Source: JAIQFL01 sp035501495
GTDB taxonomy: Bacteria; Acidobacteriota; Terriglobia; Bryobacterales; Bryobacteraceae
Reading direction: 5' to 3'
DNA length: 64,000 nt
Assembly: GCA_035501495.1 (NCBI GenBank)
Contig: DATJWB010000121.1
Location: 62,001 to 126,000, forward strand
Under the pieces are notes generated by a model, which saw nothing but the letters and a program-made list of their open reading frames with translations, ran no database searches and was not told where the DNA came from. Shown one piece after another: positions 51,855 through 61,195 of the stretch (position 1 is the first letter of the stretch; every line of letters starts with the position of its first letter). The position numbers were made by a program, and so were the translations under genes.

Positions 51855-54576
51855 ACCCAGCCGCAAGAAAATCAACTATTCACGGAGCCAGCCGCTGGAC
51901 GTGTTCTTCTCACCGAAGACCGTCGCTGTAGTGGGCGCGACCGAAACTCCCGGGAGCGTTGGGCGGACGGTGCTCTGGAACCTGGTTACCAACCCGTTCG
52001 GAGGGACAGTTTACCCGGTAAACCCCAAGCGGCCCAATGTGCTGGGTGTCAAGGCTTATAAGTGCGTCTCCGACATTCCGGAGCCGGTGGACCTCGCGGT
52101 GGTCGTGACGCCCCCGCCTTCCATTCCGGGCATCGTCAAGGAGTGCGGTGAAATCGGGGTGCAAGGTGCCATCGTGATCTCCGCGGGCTTCAAGGAGATC
52201 GGAGCCGAAGGCGCGGCTCTCGAGCAGAAACTCCTGACCGAGGCGCAGGCCGCCGGCATCCGGGTGATCGGCCCGAACTGTTTGGGTGTCATGGCTCCCC
52301 TGACGGGCATGAACGCGACCTTCGCCACCACGATTGCGCGTCCCGGCTCGGTGGGATTCATCAGCCAGAGCGGCGCGCTGTGCACCGCCATTCTGGACTG
52401 GAGCCTCAAAGAGATGGTGGGCTTCAGCGCGTTCGTCTCCGTGGGTTCCATGGTGGATGTCGGCTGGGGCGACCTGATCTACCATCTTGGCAACGATCCC
52501 AAGACCCGCTCCATCGTCATTTACATGGAGAGCATCGGCAACGCGCGCTCGTTCCTCTCGGCAGCGCGCGAAGTGGCGCTCAACAAGCCGATCATTGTGA
52601 TTAAGCCCGGCCGCTCGGCGGCCGCCGCGAAAGCTGCCGCCTCTCATACAGGTTCGCTGACGGGCAGCGACGAGGTATTGCAAGCCGCTTTCCGGCGCAG
52701 TGGCGTGCTGCGCGTCAATACTATCGCCGACCTGTTCTACATGGCGGAAGTGCTCGCCAAGCAGCCCAGCCCCAAGGGACCCCGCCTTACCATCGTGACC
52801 AATGCGGGTGGCCCGGGCGTCCTGGCGACCGATTCTTTGATCATGGGCGGGGGGGAATTGGCCGACCTGACGCCCGAAACGATGGACGCGTACAATGCCG
52901 TGCTGCCCGCCACCTGGAGCCACAACAACCCGGTGGACATCATCGGGGACGCCACTCCCGAGCGCTACGCCAAGGCGCTGGAGATTGCCGCCAAGAATCC
53001 GCATAGCGACGGCATGCTGGTGATCCTGACTCCGCAGGCGATGACGGACCCCACCCGCATTGCTGAGCAGCTCAGGCCCCTGGCGAAGCAGGAAGGCAAA
53101 CCGGTCCTGGCAAGCTGGATGGGAGGGCTGGACGTGGCCGGCGGCGAGGAAGTCCTGAACCGCGCCAACATCCCGACGTTTCCTTACCCCGATACCGCCG
53201 CTCGCGCCTTCAACTACATGTGGCGCTATAGCTACAACCTGAAGAGCCTGTACGAAACGCCGGCCATGCCGGAGGACTCGGCGGACTGGTCGCCCGATCG
53301 CAATCTGGTGGATGGCATCATTCAGAAGGCCCGCGGAGAAGGCCGCACCGTCCTGACCGAATATGAGTCCAAGCAGGTTCTGAGTGCATACGGAATTCCC
53401 ACAGCGAAGACGATCATCGCCGCCAATCCGGAGGATGCCATCCGCGCCGCGGACGAGATCGGCTACCCCGTGGTTCTGAAACTGTACTCGGAAACTATCA
53501 CCCACAAGACTGATGTCGGCGGCGTCCAACTCAATCTCGGCAGCTCGGAGGCGGTGGAGCGCGCGTTTCGGTCGATTCAAACCTCGGTCACGGAGAAGGT
53601 CGGTGCTGAACATTTTCAGGGCGTGACGGTGCAGCCGATGATCCACCTTAAGGAAGCCTATGAGCTGATTATCGGGTCAAGCCTCGATCCGCAGTTCGGA
53701 CCCGTGCTGCTGTTTGGCACCGGCGGCCAACTGGTCGAGGTGTTCAAAGACCGGTCGCTTGCGCTGCCTCCTTTGAACAGCACGCTGGCCCGCCGGATGA
53801 TGGAGCAGACCCGGATCTATAAAGCGCTGAAGGGCGTTCGGGGACGGCGCCCGGTGGATCTCGCGGCTCTGGAAACCCTGATGGTGCGCTTCAGCGCCCT
53901 GGTGGCGGAACAGCGCTGGATCAAGGAAATCGATATCAACCCGCTGCTGGCGTCCCCGGATGGATTGATGGCTCTGGACGCGCGGGTGGTGGTGCACGGA
54001 CCGGAAGTCGAAGAGGACCAGATTCCCAAGACCGCGATTCGCGCGTATCCCAGCAAGTACGTTGCGCCGTGGACCATGCGCGATGGTTCTTCGGTGCTGA
54101 TCCGGCCCATCCGTGCGGAAGACGAACCGGCCATCGTGCGGTTCCACGAGACTCTGTCCGAGCGGACCGTGTATCTGCGCTACTTCCACCTGATGAACCT
54201 GGAACAGCGCACCACGCATGAGCGGTTGACGCGGATCTGCTTCATCGATTACGACCGCGAGATGGCGCTGGTGGCCGAGAGGCGCAATCCGGAGACCGGC
54301 GAGAGCGAGATTCTGGCAGTGACCCGCATGATGAAGATCCACGGCACCAAGGATGCGGAGGTCGCGGTTCTGGTCAGCGATAAGTGGCATGGCCAGGGCC
54401 TGGGTACCGAATTGCTCACACGCACCCTGATGGTCGCCGCGGATGAGAAGCTCTCACGCGTGATCGCCGATGTTCTGCCCGACAACCGCAACGTGATGCG
54501 GATCCTGGAGAAACTCGGGTTCACCCTGAAACATTCGCTGGAAGACGACGTTGTAAAAGCGGAGTTCACGGTTTAA
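51841..54576 (+). CDS. Acyl-CoA synthetase (ADP-forming)-like / GNAT acetyltransferase fusion (Pat/PatZ type)
   Basis: 911 residues from ATG 51841 with CGGAGA upstream; more upstream codons belong to the overlap. Residues ~15-470 are the CoA-binding and ligase-alpha part (VAVVGATETPGSVGRTV, GPNCLGVMAP, phospho-His segment SHTGSLTGSDEV near 269). About 490-720 is an ATP-grasp domain (GYPVVLKLYSETITHKTDVG). About 735-911 is a GNAT domain (VLVSDKWHGQGLGTELLTRT). Proteins of this layout acetylate lysines, such as acetyl-CoA synthetase; the ligase part may sense nucleotides. Cytoplasmic. Confidence 0.93.
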   Translation: MQVSKPSRKKINYSRSQPLDVFFSPKTVAVVGATETPGSVGRTVLWNLVTNPFGGTVYPVNPKRPNVLGVKAYKCVSDIPEPVDLAVVVTPPPSIPGIVKECGEIGVQGAIVISAGFKEIGAEGAALEQKLLTEAQAAGIRVIGPNCLGVMAPLTGMNATFATTIARPGSVGFISQSGALCTAILDWSLKEMVGFSAFVSVGSMVDVGWGDLIYHLGNDPKTRSIVIYMESIGNARSFLSAAREVALNKPIIVIKPGRSAAAAKAAASHTGSLTGSDEVLQAAFRRSGVLRVNTIADLFYMAEVLAKQPSPKGPRLTIVTNAGGPGVLATDSLIMGGGELADLTPETMDAYNAVLPATWSHNNPVDIIGDATPERYAKALEIAAKNPHSDGMLVILTPQAMTDPTRIAEQLRPLAKQEGKPVLASWMGGLDVAGGEEVLNRANIPTFPYPDTAARAFNYMWRYSYNLKSLYETPAMPEDSADWSPDRNLVDGIIQKARGEGRTVLTEYESKQVLSAYGIPTAKTIIAANPEDAIRAADEIGYPVVLKLYSETITHKTDVGGVQLNLGSSEAVERAFRSIQTSVTEKVGAEHFQGVTVQPMIHLKEAYELIIGSSLDPQFGPVLLFGTGGQLVEVFKDRSLALPPLNSTLARRMMEQTRIYKALKGVRGRRPVDLAALETLMVRFSALVAEQRWIKEIDINPLLASPDGLMALDARVVVHGPEVEEDQIPKTAIRAYPSKYVAPWTMRDGSSVLIRPIRAEDEPAIVRFHETLSERTVYLRYFHLMNLEQRTTHERLTRICFIDYDREMALVAERRNPETGESEILAVTRMMKIHGTKDAEVAVLVSDKWHGQGLGTELLTRTLMVAADEKLSRVIADVLPDNRNVMRILEKLGFTLKHSLEDDVVKAEFTV

Positions 54577-54577
54577 G

Positions 54578-54605
54578 GCGCGGGAACTCGTGTCCGCGGT
54601 GTCTC
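54578..54605. repeat. Short copy of the dispersed intergenic repeat
   Basis: GCGCGGGAACTCGTGTCCGC resembles the GCGCGGGCACTCGTG core seen elsewhere. The remaining gap to 54842 has no recognised gene. Confidence 0.35.
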
Positions 54606-54842
54606 GCCTGGCACCCGACGATCCCCCACGGGTTAGAGGTTCGCCAACGTATTCCGGACCTCCGAACGAGGCTGCATACCGAGCCGCGGCCGTGAGACTG
54701 AGTTAGCCGGATGGTTCCGGTCATGACGGCCCCAGGGACTTTCGCCCCTGGGAAGCAAACCGCAACAGGCGCGGAGAGTGAAGCGTCCCAGGTCCGATGG
54801 TTCACCCTTGCGATTCCCTTCGGCCGAATTGGTGCGACGGTC

Positions 54843-56951
54843 CTACCTGACCGCCGGGTATCCGTGGAGCTGCGGCCCGACCACATTCGAAAAATTGTAG
54901 TTGCCGCGCCGGTCTGCGTCGATTGTCCAGAACATCGCACCGATCATGCCGGGGTACCCTTTGGCCTCCCGCAGTTTGTAGCGCGTGCCATCGGGCGCCT
55001 TGCCGGTAATCAGATAGTCCATCGCCTGGCTGACCACCGTGGGCGTCGCGTCGCCCGTCAGGAATCCGACGGCGATTTTGCCCGGCGGCATGGGCGCGAA
55101 GAAGTGCTTGGGATCGCCGCCCACCGGAAATCCGTGCAGCAGGAGTTCGGTCATGGCGGCGTGATAATCCACGGTGCCGGGCTGATAGATTTCGCCATCC
55201 AGACCTTCGAGCGGCGGCGTATTGTAGGACTGCACATCCAGGAACGCGAGGAAGTCCCGTATCGCATACGCAATCGGCAGATAGGACCCGAACTGCCCCC
55301 CGTAACCGGGGTATCCGGAAGGGATCTGCGTCCCTTCGGGCACCAGGCTGACCATGAACTTCGCGCCGAAATGGTCGTGCAACTGTCGCAGTGCCGAGAT
55401 CAGGTTCACGATGGATGGCGTCGTAGGGTGTTGGTAATCCGTATCACCGGGATCGATCGAGAGCGACGGGCTCTCGAAATCGATGTCAATGCCGTCGAAG
55501 CCGTAATCGCTGACGATCCGGGTGACGGATGAGACGAAATTTGGCACACGCTTGGGATCAGCCAGCGTGAAGTGCTGGCCGCCTCCGCCCAGCGAGATCA
55601 TCACCTTCCTGTGCTGACTTTTCAGCCAGGCAATATCGGACTTGAACTGGTCCGTATCGAGTCCCGCGGGAGTATGGAACTGCATCGTCCCTTCGGGCGC
55701 ATTGTGATCCGGCGTGGCAAAGGCCACCAGGATGACGTCCCACTGCGGCGACACTTCGCGCAGCGGGATGGTGGAACCGGGCCCGCCGTAGCCGGCCCAA
55801 TACCCGATCAACTGATGCCCGTTGGGCGGGCCATTTGCGGGGATCGCCGCAACCGTAGGCGTTGAAGCGTTGCGTCCTCCTCCGCGGGCCCCGCGCGCGG
55901 GACACGGCCTGGCAGCCTCGGGCAGCGCCTGCGCGTCCGGAAAGCTGTAGGTCGTGCCGAGCCCCTCGGCAGGGCCGGTGTACCAGGGCAGCAACGCCAC
56001 ATTCTGCAGATGCCAGGCAGTTCCGCCGGCGCGGGCCAGGAAAGGCTTCGACGCGGGGAAATTGTTTTTCGGATTGGTATTGGTCGGCTCCAGCAGGAAG
56101 TACATCGAGGCCACACCCGTGCCGCCGCACCCGCCCTGATCGCCCGGCCGCATCGAAGCCGGGCGCATCCAGGCGGGGAACGTGTTCCCGGGGACCTTCA
56201 CATTGCGTCCGTGGAACAGGGGATCATGCATCGGGTCGAAGACGAACTCCGCGAGTTGCTGTGTGAGCGGCTGCACGTCGTCATCTTCCACCACGGTTGG
56301 CGCCGCGCGGAGATACGAGCCGAGCACGAACGAATTCCCGGTGGCCGAATCGACTCCATGGGTCCCCCAGGAGCAGCAGATCGTGGCGTCCCCATCCGCG
56401 TAGAAAGTCGTGTTTCGGGTGACGGCGAGCACCAGTTTGCCTTCCTGCTTCGGCAGTTGCTGGAAAAGTTGCTTCTGCAGGAACTCCACGTCCGCGACGG
56501 CGAACGAGGCGCCGGTCTTCTTCGAGGTCAGGATGTAGCCGTAGCCGGCGGGAACATCGATCCTCACTGGCCTCATCTCCGGCTTACCCAGGAGCGTGTG
56601 CCACGGTTGCGCTTTGGGGAAGGTCGTGCGCAGCAGCGCGTCGGCATACTGCGTGTCGCCTCCGGAAGGAAAAGCGAACTTCGTGAACACCGGCGATCGC
56701 AGGAGATTGGTTATGTCCGGTGCCGCGTCCATGACGAACGGCTTGCCGCCGATCTTCTTCGAGTCGAACGAAAGCGCCAGGGGAACCAGCAACACGGGTA
56801 TGGTCGTCGATGCCGCCTGTGCCGGGTCGCGGCCAACCAGGGTGTACGAGGCCTGGCCCGCGGTGAATTGGAACGTGGGAACGGTGCCTTGCGCGCCGGC
56901 AAAGCCCACCAGAACGGCGAGAACAGCGGCACAGATAAAAGGAGTTCGCAT
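54843..56951 (-). CDS. GH18 (chitinase-like) enzyme with large unrecognised N-terminal domain
   Basis: 702 residues with signal peptide (TPFICAAVLAVLVGFAGAQG). Residues ~20-365 are a beta-rich domain of unknown family (FQFTAGQASYTLVGRDPAQA ... QQLAEFVFDPMHDP) with a Cys pair TICCSW. After an Arg/Gly linker, ~375-702 is a GH18 barrel: HQLIGYWAGYGG, KVMISLGGGGQHF, and the catalytic GFDGIDIDFE (DxxDxDxE, near 485-491), then MIGAMFWTIDADRRG. It should cleave beta-1,4-GlcNAc polymers outside the cytoplasm. Single gene; no neighbouring chitin-related gene apart from the GH20 pseudogene 18 kb away. Confidence 0.9.
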   Translation of the reverse strand: MRTPFICAAVLAVLVGFAGAQGTVPTFQFTAGQASYTLVGRDPAQAASTTIPVLLVPLALSFDSKKIGGKPFVMDAAPDITNLLRSPVFTKFAFPSGGDTQYADALLRTTFPKAQPWHTLLGKPEMRPVRIDVPAGYGYILTSKKTGASFAVADVEFLQKQLFQQLPKQEGKLVLAVTRNTTFYADGDATICCSWGTHGVDSATGNSFVLGSYLRAAPTVVEDDDVQPLTQQLAEFVFDPMHDPLFHGRNVKVPGNTFPAWMRPASMRPGDQGGCGGTGVASMYFLLEPTNTNPKNNFPASKPFLARAGGTAWHLQNVALLPWYTGPAEGLGTTYSFPDAQALPEAARPCPARGARGGGRNASTPTVAAIPANGPPNGHQLIGYWAGYGGPGSTIPLREVSPQWDVILVAFATPDHNAPEGTMQFHTPAGLDTDQFKSDIAWLKSQHRKVMISLGGGGQHFTLADPKRVPNFVSSVTRIVSDYGFDGIDIDFESPSLSIDPGDTDYQHPTTPSIVNLISALRQLHDHFGAKFMVSLVPEGTQIPSGYPGYGGQFGSYLPIAYAIRDFLAFLDVQSYNTPPLEGLDGEIYQPGTVDYHAAMTELLLHGFPVGGDPKHFFAPMPPGKIAVGFLTGDATPTVVSQAMDYLITGKAPDGTRYKLREAKGYPGMIGAMFWTIDADRRGNYNFSNVVGPQLHGYPAVR

Positions 56952-56959
56952 CCGGATTC

Positions 56960-57185
56960 ACGGTACCACGCGGCGCGCACACTCGTGCCTGTACCCATTG
57001 GGAACCGCCGGCCCCACCGAAATTTGAAACTCGCCCGGCGGACAACGTGGCGCGGGCACTCCTGCCAGGCACTCCTGCCTGCCGCGTCCCGACTCATCGG
57101 GACCTTGCCGGGCGTGCACAGTGTCGCTCGGCGGAGGGTTTTCGTAGCTGCCGCGGCCCCTGCGGGCCGGTGGCCGTGCCTGCCG
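56960..57185. repeat. Composite intergenic repeat, matches the 32.2-32.4 kb copy
   Basis: Order: CGCACACTCGTGCCTGTACC, an AACGTGGCGCGGGCACTCCT unit with a tandem GGCACTCCTGCC, TGCCGCGTCCCGACTCATCG, CTTGCCGGGCGTG, a GGCGG segment and GGGTTTTCGTAGCTGCCGCG. The same order and spacing occur near 32.27-32.37 kb. Confidence 0.75.
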
Positions 57186-57189
57186 TCCG

Positions 57190-57966
57190 CTACGCCGAGT
57201 ACACCGCCACCGAGGTCACGGTTCGAAAGCCCATCCGTTCGTATAGGCGGTATCCCGCGGGCGTGGATTGCAGGATCACCCGTTCCAGACCCTTGCGTCG
57301 CTGCGTGTCTGCCAGCGCCTGGCGCATGACCGCCTCGCCATACCCGCGGCGCTGATGACCAGGCATGGTCGCGACGTTATAGACGCCCAGCGCGCCCCCG
57401 CCCATCACGACGGCCGTGGTCGAGACCGGCTCGTGGTTCACGTAACCCACGTAGCCGGCGAAATTCTCCCACACCGTGTCGCAGTCGAAGACCTCGCGAA
57501 ACCACGTGATGGGCACGTGGAAACATACCGACCCAATGGCGCAGAAGGCGTCGCGCGTTGCGGCATCGCACACACGCCGCACATCCAACCGGGGCAGAGG
57601 CTTCACGGGAGGGCGAATGGATTCCGCGACCATGCCGGGCAGGTCCACCGAATGCCGCAGCCCGTGCCGTTCAAAAACCTGACGCGAGCGCCGCCGGGCC
57701 CTCGGTTCGAGCCAATCCTCGCATACCCAGTAGGCCCACTCCATACCGCGCGTGTCGAAATGCAATGCCGGCAGCAGAATGCGTTGCGTGAGCTCCGTTT
57801 CATTGGCCACCGGTCCCGAAAGGAAGGCCGCATTGAACATCTGAAATGTGACCCCGGCGGCCGCGATACTGACCCCGCTGAATTCCCGGATCTCTCCGGG
57901 CGGACGGCTCGACGCAATCACGCGAAATGACTCCCGGAGATTATCGGCAACGTGATGGAAGTCCAT
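57190..57966 (-). CDS. GNAT-family N-acetyltransferase
   Basis: 258 residues from ATG 57966. The acetyl-CoA loop is VYNVATMPGHQRRGYGEAVM (Q/RxxGxG/A) followed by ALADTQRRKGLERVILQST and YRLYERMGFRTV, the usual GNAT C-terminal strand and helix. Residues ~1-125 are an extra N-terminal part, as in two-domain GNATs. No signal peptide; acceptor unknown. Divergent from the adaptor gene at 58044. Confidence 0.87.
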   Translation of the reverse strand: MDFHHVADNLRESFRVIASSRPPGEIREFSGVSIAAAGVTFQMFNAAFLSGPVANETELTQRILLPALHFDTRGMEWAYWVCEDWLEPRARRRSRQVFERHGLRHSVDLPGMVAESIRPPVKPLPRLDVRRVCDAATRDAFCAIGSVCFHVPITWFREVFDCDTVWENFAGYVGYVNHEPVSTTAVVMGGGALGVYNVATMPGHQRRGYGEAVMRQALADTQRRKGLERVILQSTPAGYRLYERMGFRTVTSVAVYSA

Positions 57967-58043
57967 TTTCTTCCAGTATCGCCCCGCGAGCCTCGAAGAT
58001 GTGGCATGGCCGCGCCAGCTAAGATGAAATACGGAGTCATATT

Positions 58044-59246
58044 TTGAAGAAGCTGCTGCTCTTGCTGGTGGTGGTTGCCGCGGCCGCGGTGGGATGGGGA
58101 ATCCTTCGAAAGAACGATCCGCCCAAGGTCCATTTCGCGCGTGTGAAGCGCCAGACCCTGATCAGTACGCTGCCCACCAACGGCAAAGTGGAGCCGTTTG
58201 AGTGGCAGGCAGCCCGTGCGGCGACTGCCGGCCTGGCCTCCCGCGTGGACGTCCGCGAAGGGCAGACCGTCGCCAGGGGCGCATCGCTCGCCACGTTGAC
58301 CGACCCCGCGCTGGAAACCGAAATCCTGGAAGGTGAGGCCAAAGTGGCGGAGGCTCGGGCCAACCTCACATCGCTCGAAGCCGGCGGCAAGCCCTCCGAG
58401 GTTGCGGAAATCGATAACGGGTTGGCGCGCTCGCGCTTCGACCTCCAGCAGGCCACTAAAGATTACGAAGCGCTCCGCCGTTTGCAGGAGAAACAGGCGG
58501 CCACCGCCATGGAAGTGCAGGCCGCCCAGGCGAAAATGCAGCAGGCGCAACTGGCCATCGACGGTCTCGAGAAGCGCCGGACCTCGCTGGTCGCCCAGCC
58601 CGATGTCGCCGCCGCCCAGGCGCGATTGCAGGATGTTGAGGTCGCGTTGAACCTCGCTCGCCGCCGGGCTGCGCTGAGCGTCGTGCGGGCGCCAATCGCC
58701 GGCGTGGTTTACGGCTTGGCCGTGCAGCCCGGCGCCTACGTCCACGTAGGAGACCTGGTGGCTAATGTCGGCCAGATGAACCGCCTGCGCGTGCGAGTGT
58801 ACGTTGACGAGCCGGAACTCGGACGCGTCACGGAAGGTCAACCGGTGACGATCACGTGGCAGGCGCTGCCGGGAAAGAAGTGGTCGGGCGAGGTGCAGCG
58901 AAAGCCGGCATCCATCCAGGCGCTGGGCTCGCGGCAGGTGGGCGAAGTGGTCTGCGTGATCGAGAACCCCGCCGGCGAACTGGTGCCCGGCACCAACGTG
59001 GACGCGGAGATTCGCACCGCCGTGGTGGACAATGCCTTGGTGATTCCGCGGGAGTGTCTGCGCCACGACACCGGCGGCGATTTCGTATTTGTCCTGAAGG
59101 GCGATACCATAGAGCGCCGGCCCGTGAAGACTGGAACGTCCAGCGTTTCCCTGGTACAGGTGACCGATGGACTGTCGGAAGGCGATGCCGTAGCGCTTCC
59201 GTCCGACACTGCAGTCAAGGCCGGAGACCGCGTCACGGCGATGTAG
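58044..59246 (+). CDS. RND-type efflux periplasmic adaptor protein
   Basis: 400 residues from TTG 58044, the best start (CGGAG about 8 bases before it) because it gives an anchor helix (KKLLLLLVVVAAAAVGWGIL). Lipoyl halves (LASRVDVREGQTVARGASLA and SVVRAPIAGVVYGLAVQPGA) flank a coiled-coil hairpin (~90-215). A beta-barrel follows (RVRVYVDEPELGRVTEGQPV) and the membrane-proximal domain ends VTDGLSEGDAVAL. No RND or ABC pump gene follows; an MFS gene starts 12 bases later, so the adaptor could serve it (inference). The MFS -10-like TAGAAT overlaps this stop. Confidence 0.9.
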   Translation: MKKLLLLLVVVAAAAVGWGILRKNDPPKVHFARVKRQTLISTLPTNGKVEPFEWQAARAATAGLASRVDVREGQTVARGASLATLTDPALETEILEGEAKVAEARANLTSLEAGGKPSEVAEIDNGLARSRFDLQQATKDYEALRRLQEKQAATAMEVQAAQAKMQQAQLAIDGLEKRRTSLVAQPDVAAAQARLQDVEVALNLARRRAALSVVRAPIAGVVYGLAVQPGAYVHVGDLVANVGQMNRLRVRVYVDEPELGRVTEGQPVTITWQALPGKKWSGEVQRKPASIQALGSRQVGEVVCVIENPAGELVPGTNVDAEIRTAVVDNALVIPRECLRHDTGGDFVFVLKGDTIERRPVKTGTSSVSLVQVTDGLSEGDAVALPSDTAVKAGDRVTAM

Positions 59247-59258
59247 AATAGCAGTTTC

Positions 59259-60623
59259 ATGTCCCCCGACAAGACGCTCGAGAGTTCTGTGGCGGAAGGC
59301 ACAAAGTACGCCTGGTATCGGGATCTCACCGGCTACCACTGGTTCGTATTGAGCGTGGCGAGCATGGGTTGGATGTTCGACACCATGGCACAGCAACTCT
59401 TCAACCTGGCGCGCAAGCCGGCGATCCGGGATTTGCTGGGCGCCGGGGCGAGCAATGGGCTGGTGGATAAGCAGGCGGCCTGGGCCACGGCCATCTTTAT
59501 GGTCGGGTGGGCGATTGGCGGCGTTTTCTTCGGCGTCTTGGGCGACCGGCTGGGACGCGCCAAAACCATGATGATCACCATCCTGTCGTACACGGTGTTC
59601 ACAGGTTTGAGCGTACTTTCGACGGGTGTTTGGGATTTCAATGTCTACCGCTTCCTGTGCGGCTTGGGCGTCGGCGGACAATTCGGAATCGGCGTGGCGC
59701 TGGTGGCGGAGGTGGTGCCGGCGCGCGCGCGGCCCTACGCCTTGGGACTGGTGCAGGCATCTTCCGCCGTGGGGAACATGATCGCCGCGCTGACCGGAAT
59801 CCTGCTCGGGCAAATGGAATCTTCCGGCGCAATCACCGGTGCGTGGCGCTACATGTTTCTGGCCGGCGCGGTGCCGGCGCCGCTGGCGCTGGTGGTTTTC
59901 AAGAAGCTCAAAGAGCCTGAGCAGTGGCTGAAGGCCCGCAACGAAAAGAAGAAGATGGGCTCGTACGGCGAGCTTTTCTCGGACCCGCGTTGGCGCCGCA
60001 ACTCGATCGTCGGCTTCCTGCTGGGATTCGCCGGAATCGTCGGGCTGTGGGGAATCGGCTTTTTCAGCTATGATCTGTTCCGGCCGGTCCTGGAGAAGAC
60101 CTTCCGCGCGGAGGGTTTCGCGGGAGCGGCGCTGGCAGGCAAGACTACCACGTGGATCGGGGTGACGTCCCTGCTGCAAAATCTGGGCAGCTTTTTCGGA
60201 GTCTACGCGTTCACCTACCTGACGCACTACACGGGCCGCATCAAGGCGTTCGCGATCAGCTTCGTGGCGGCGATGTTGATGACTGCTTACACATTCTGGA
60301 ATCTGAAGCAGATCAGCGATATTTTCTGGATGATCCCGCTGATGGGCTTCGCACAGCTCTCCTTGTTCGGCGGGTATTCGATCTATTTCGCGGAACTTTT
60401 CCCCACGCGCCTGCGCAGCACCGGCACCAGCTTCTGCTATAACGTGGGCCGCTTCGCGGCGGCCACGGGGCCGTTCACATTGGGGTATCTCACCAGCGAT
60501 GTGTTCGGACACTATGCGGAGCCGATGCGCTATGCGGGCGTCACCATGTGCCTGGTGTTTCTGATCGGCCTGGCGGCCTTGCCGTTCGCTCCGGAGACTC
60601 AAGGAAAGCCGCTGCCGGAGTAA
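59259..60623 (+). CDS. Major facilitator superfamily transporter
   Basis: 454 residues, about 12 hydrophobic segments. MFS loop motif FFGVLGDRLGRAKTMM and FLCGLGVGGQFGIGV after helix 4; the central loop is short and basic (KARNEKKKMGS). Layout suits sugar/organic-acid symporters. TAGAAT (59244-59249) ends nine bases before the ATG without a ribosome site. The N-terminal soluble stretch (~30 residues) is slightly long. Substrate unknown. Confidence 0.9.
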   Translation: MSPDKTLESSVAEGTKYAWYRDLTGYHWFVLSVASMGWMFDTMAQQLFNLARKPAIRDLLGAGASNGLVDKQAAWATAIFMVGWAIGGVFFGVLGDRLGRAKTMMITILSYTVFTGLSVLSTGVWDFNVYRFLCGLGVGGQFGIGVALVAEVVPARARPYALGLVQASSAVGNMIAALTGILLGQMESSGAITGAWRYMFLAGAVPAPLALVVFKKLKEPEQWLKARNEKKKMGSYGELFSDPRWRRNSIVGFLLGFAGIVGLWGIGFFSYDLFRPVLEKTFRAEGFAGAALAGKTTTWIGVTSLLQNLGSFFGVYAFTYLTHYTGRIKAFAISFVAAMLMTAYTFWNLKQISDIFWMIPLMGFAQLSLFGGYSIYFAELFPTRLRSTGTSFCYNVGRFAAATGPFTLGYLTSDVFGHYAEPMRYAGVTMCLVFLIGLAALPFAPETQGKPLPE

Positions 60624-61195
60624 GAGGTAGTAAACGGCGCAATCCGGGTGATGCCCACACCACTCTGGAATCACAGCGAGATTCTGGATAATCTCAACCA
60701 CCGGATCGCTTTTCAGGTGGACTTACGAGAAGTCAAGGTCAGACTGCACAGTTCAAGCAGATTATCCGGCGCCAACCTCTGACCGCCCGAGAGCCCGATC
60801 TGGCTGTCTTCCAAGCAGCCACAATCGTAGAGCTGGACGGGCGCCACTCGGCCCCGCAATTGATCGTTGAAGTTCTCTCACCCTCCAATACCAGCCGCAT
60901 GCTCGCGGAAAAGCTGGTGGATTATGCGAGCCTCGGTGTTCCTGATCTCTGGTACATCGATCAGGCGCGCACCGTCGAGGTCTTCTATCTCGAACAAGGC
61001 AAACTCCAGAGTCAGGGCACTCTTTCCGAAGGCATCCTCACCCCCGGGCACTTTCCCACCGTCCAGATCGCGATCTCCGAGATCTGGCCCGACTGGCGAG
61101 GAATTGTATGGCAAGCCTTCCCAATTCGAAGGCAGTCACCTACGAAGAATGGCCCCGCATGCCTGAGGTCAGGGGCGCAAAAGAAGAAGTTGTAA
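60624..61195 (+). pseudogene. Uma2-family (DUF820) nuclease-like gene, 5'-truncated and frameshifted (copy 1)
   Basis: Reading begins directly after the MFS stop at EVVNGAIRVMPTPLWNHSEI, without a start codon. Near 60740 the frame changes (VRLHSSSRLSG to QFKQIIRRQPLTAREPDLAV), then continues IVEVLSPSNTSRMLAEKLVD, GVPDLWYIDQARTVEVFYLE and ISEIWPDW. Missing N-terminus plus frameshift mark it as dead. The PD-(D/E)XK-like core of the family (EP-DLAVF ... VEVLSPS) is still visible. Confidence 0.8.

Noticed and set aside
51910..53646. 578-codon minus-strand frame opposite the Pat-type gene
   Set aside because: Shadow of the CoA-ligase domains.
57918..60701. 927-codon minus-strand frame opposite the adaptor and MFS genes
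   Set aside because: It spans two clear plus-strand genes and has no protein-family signal.
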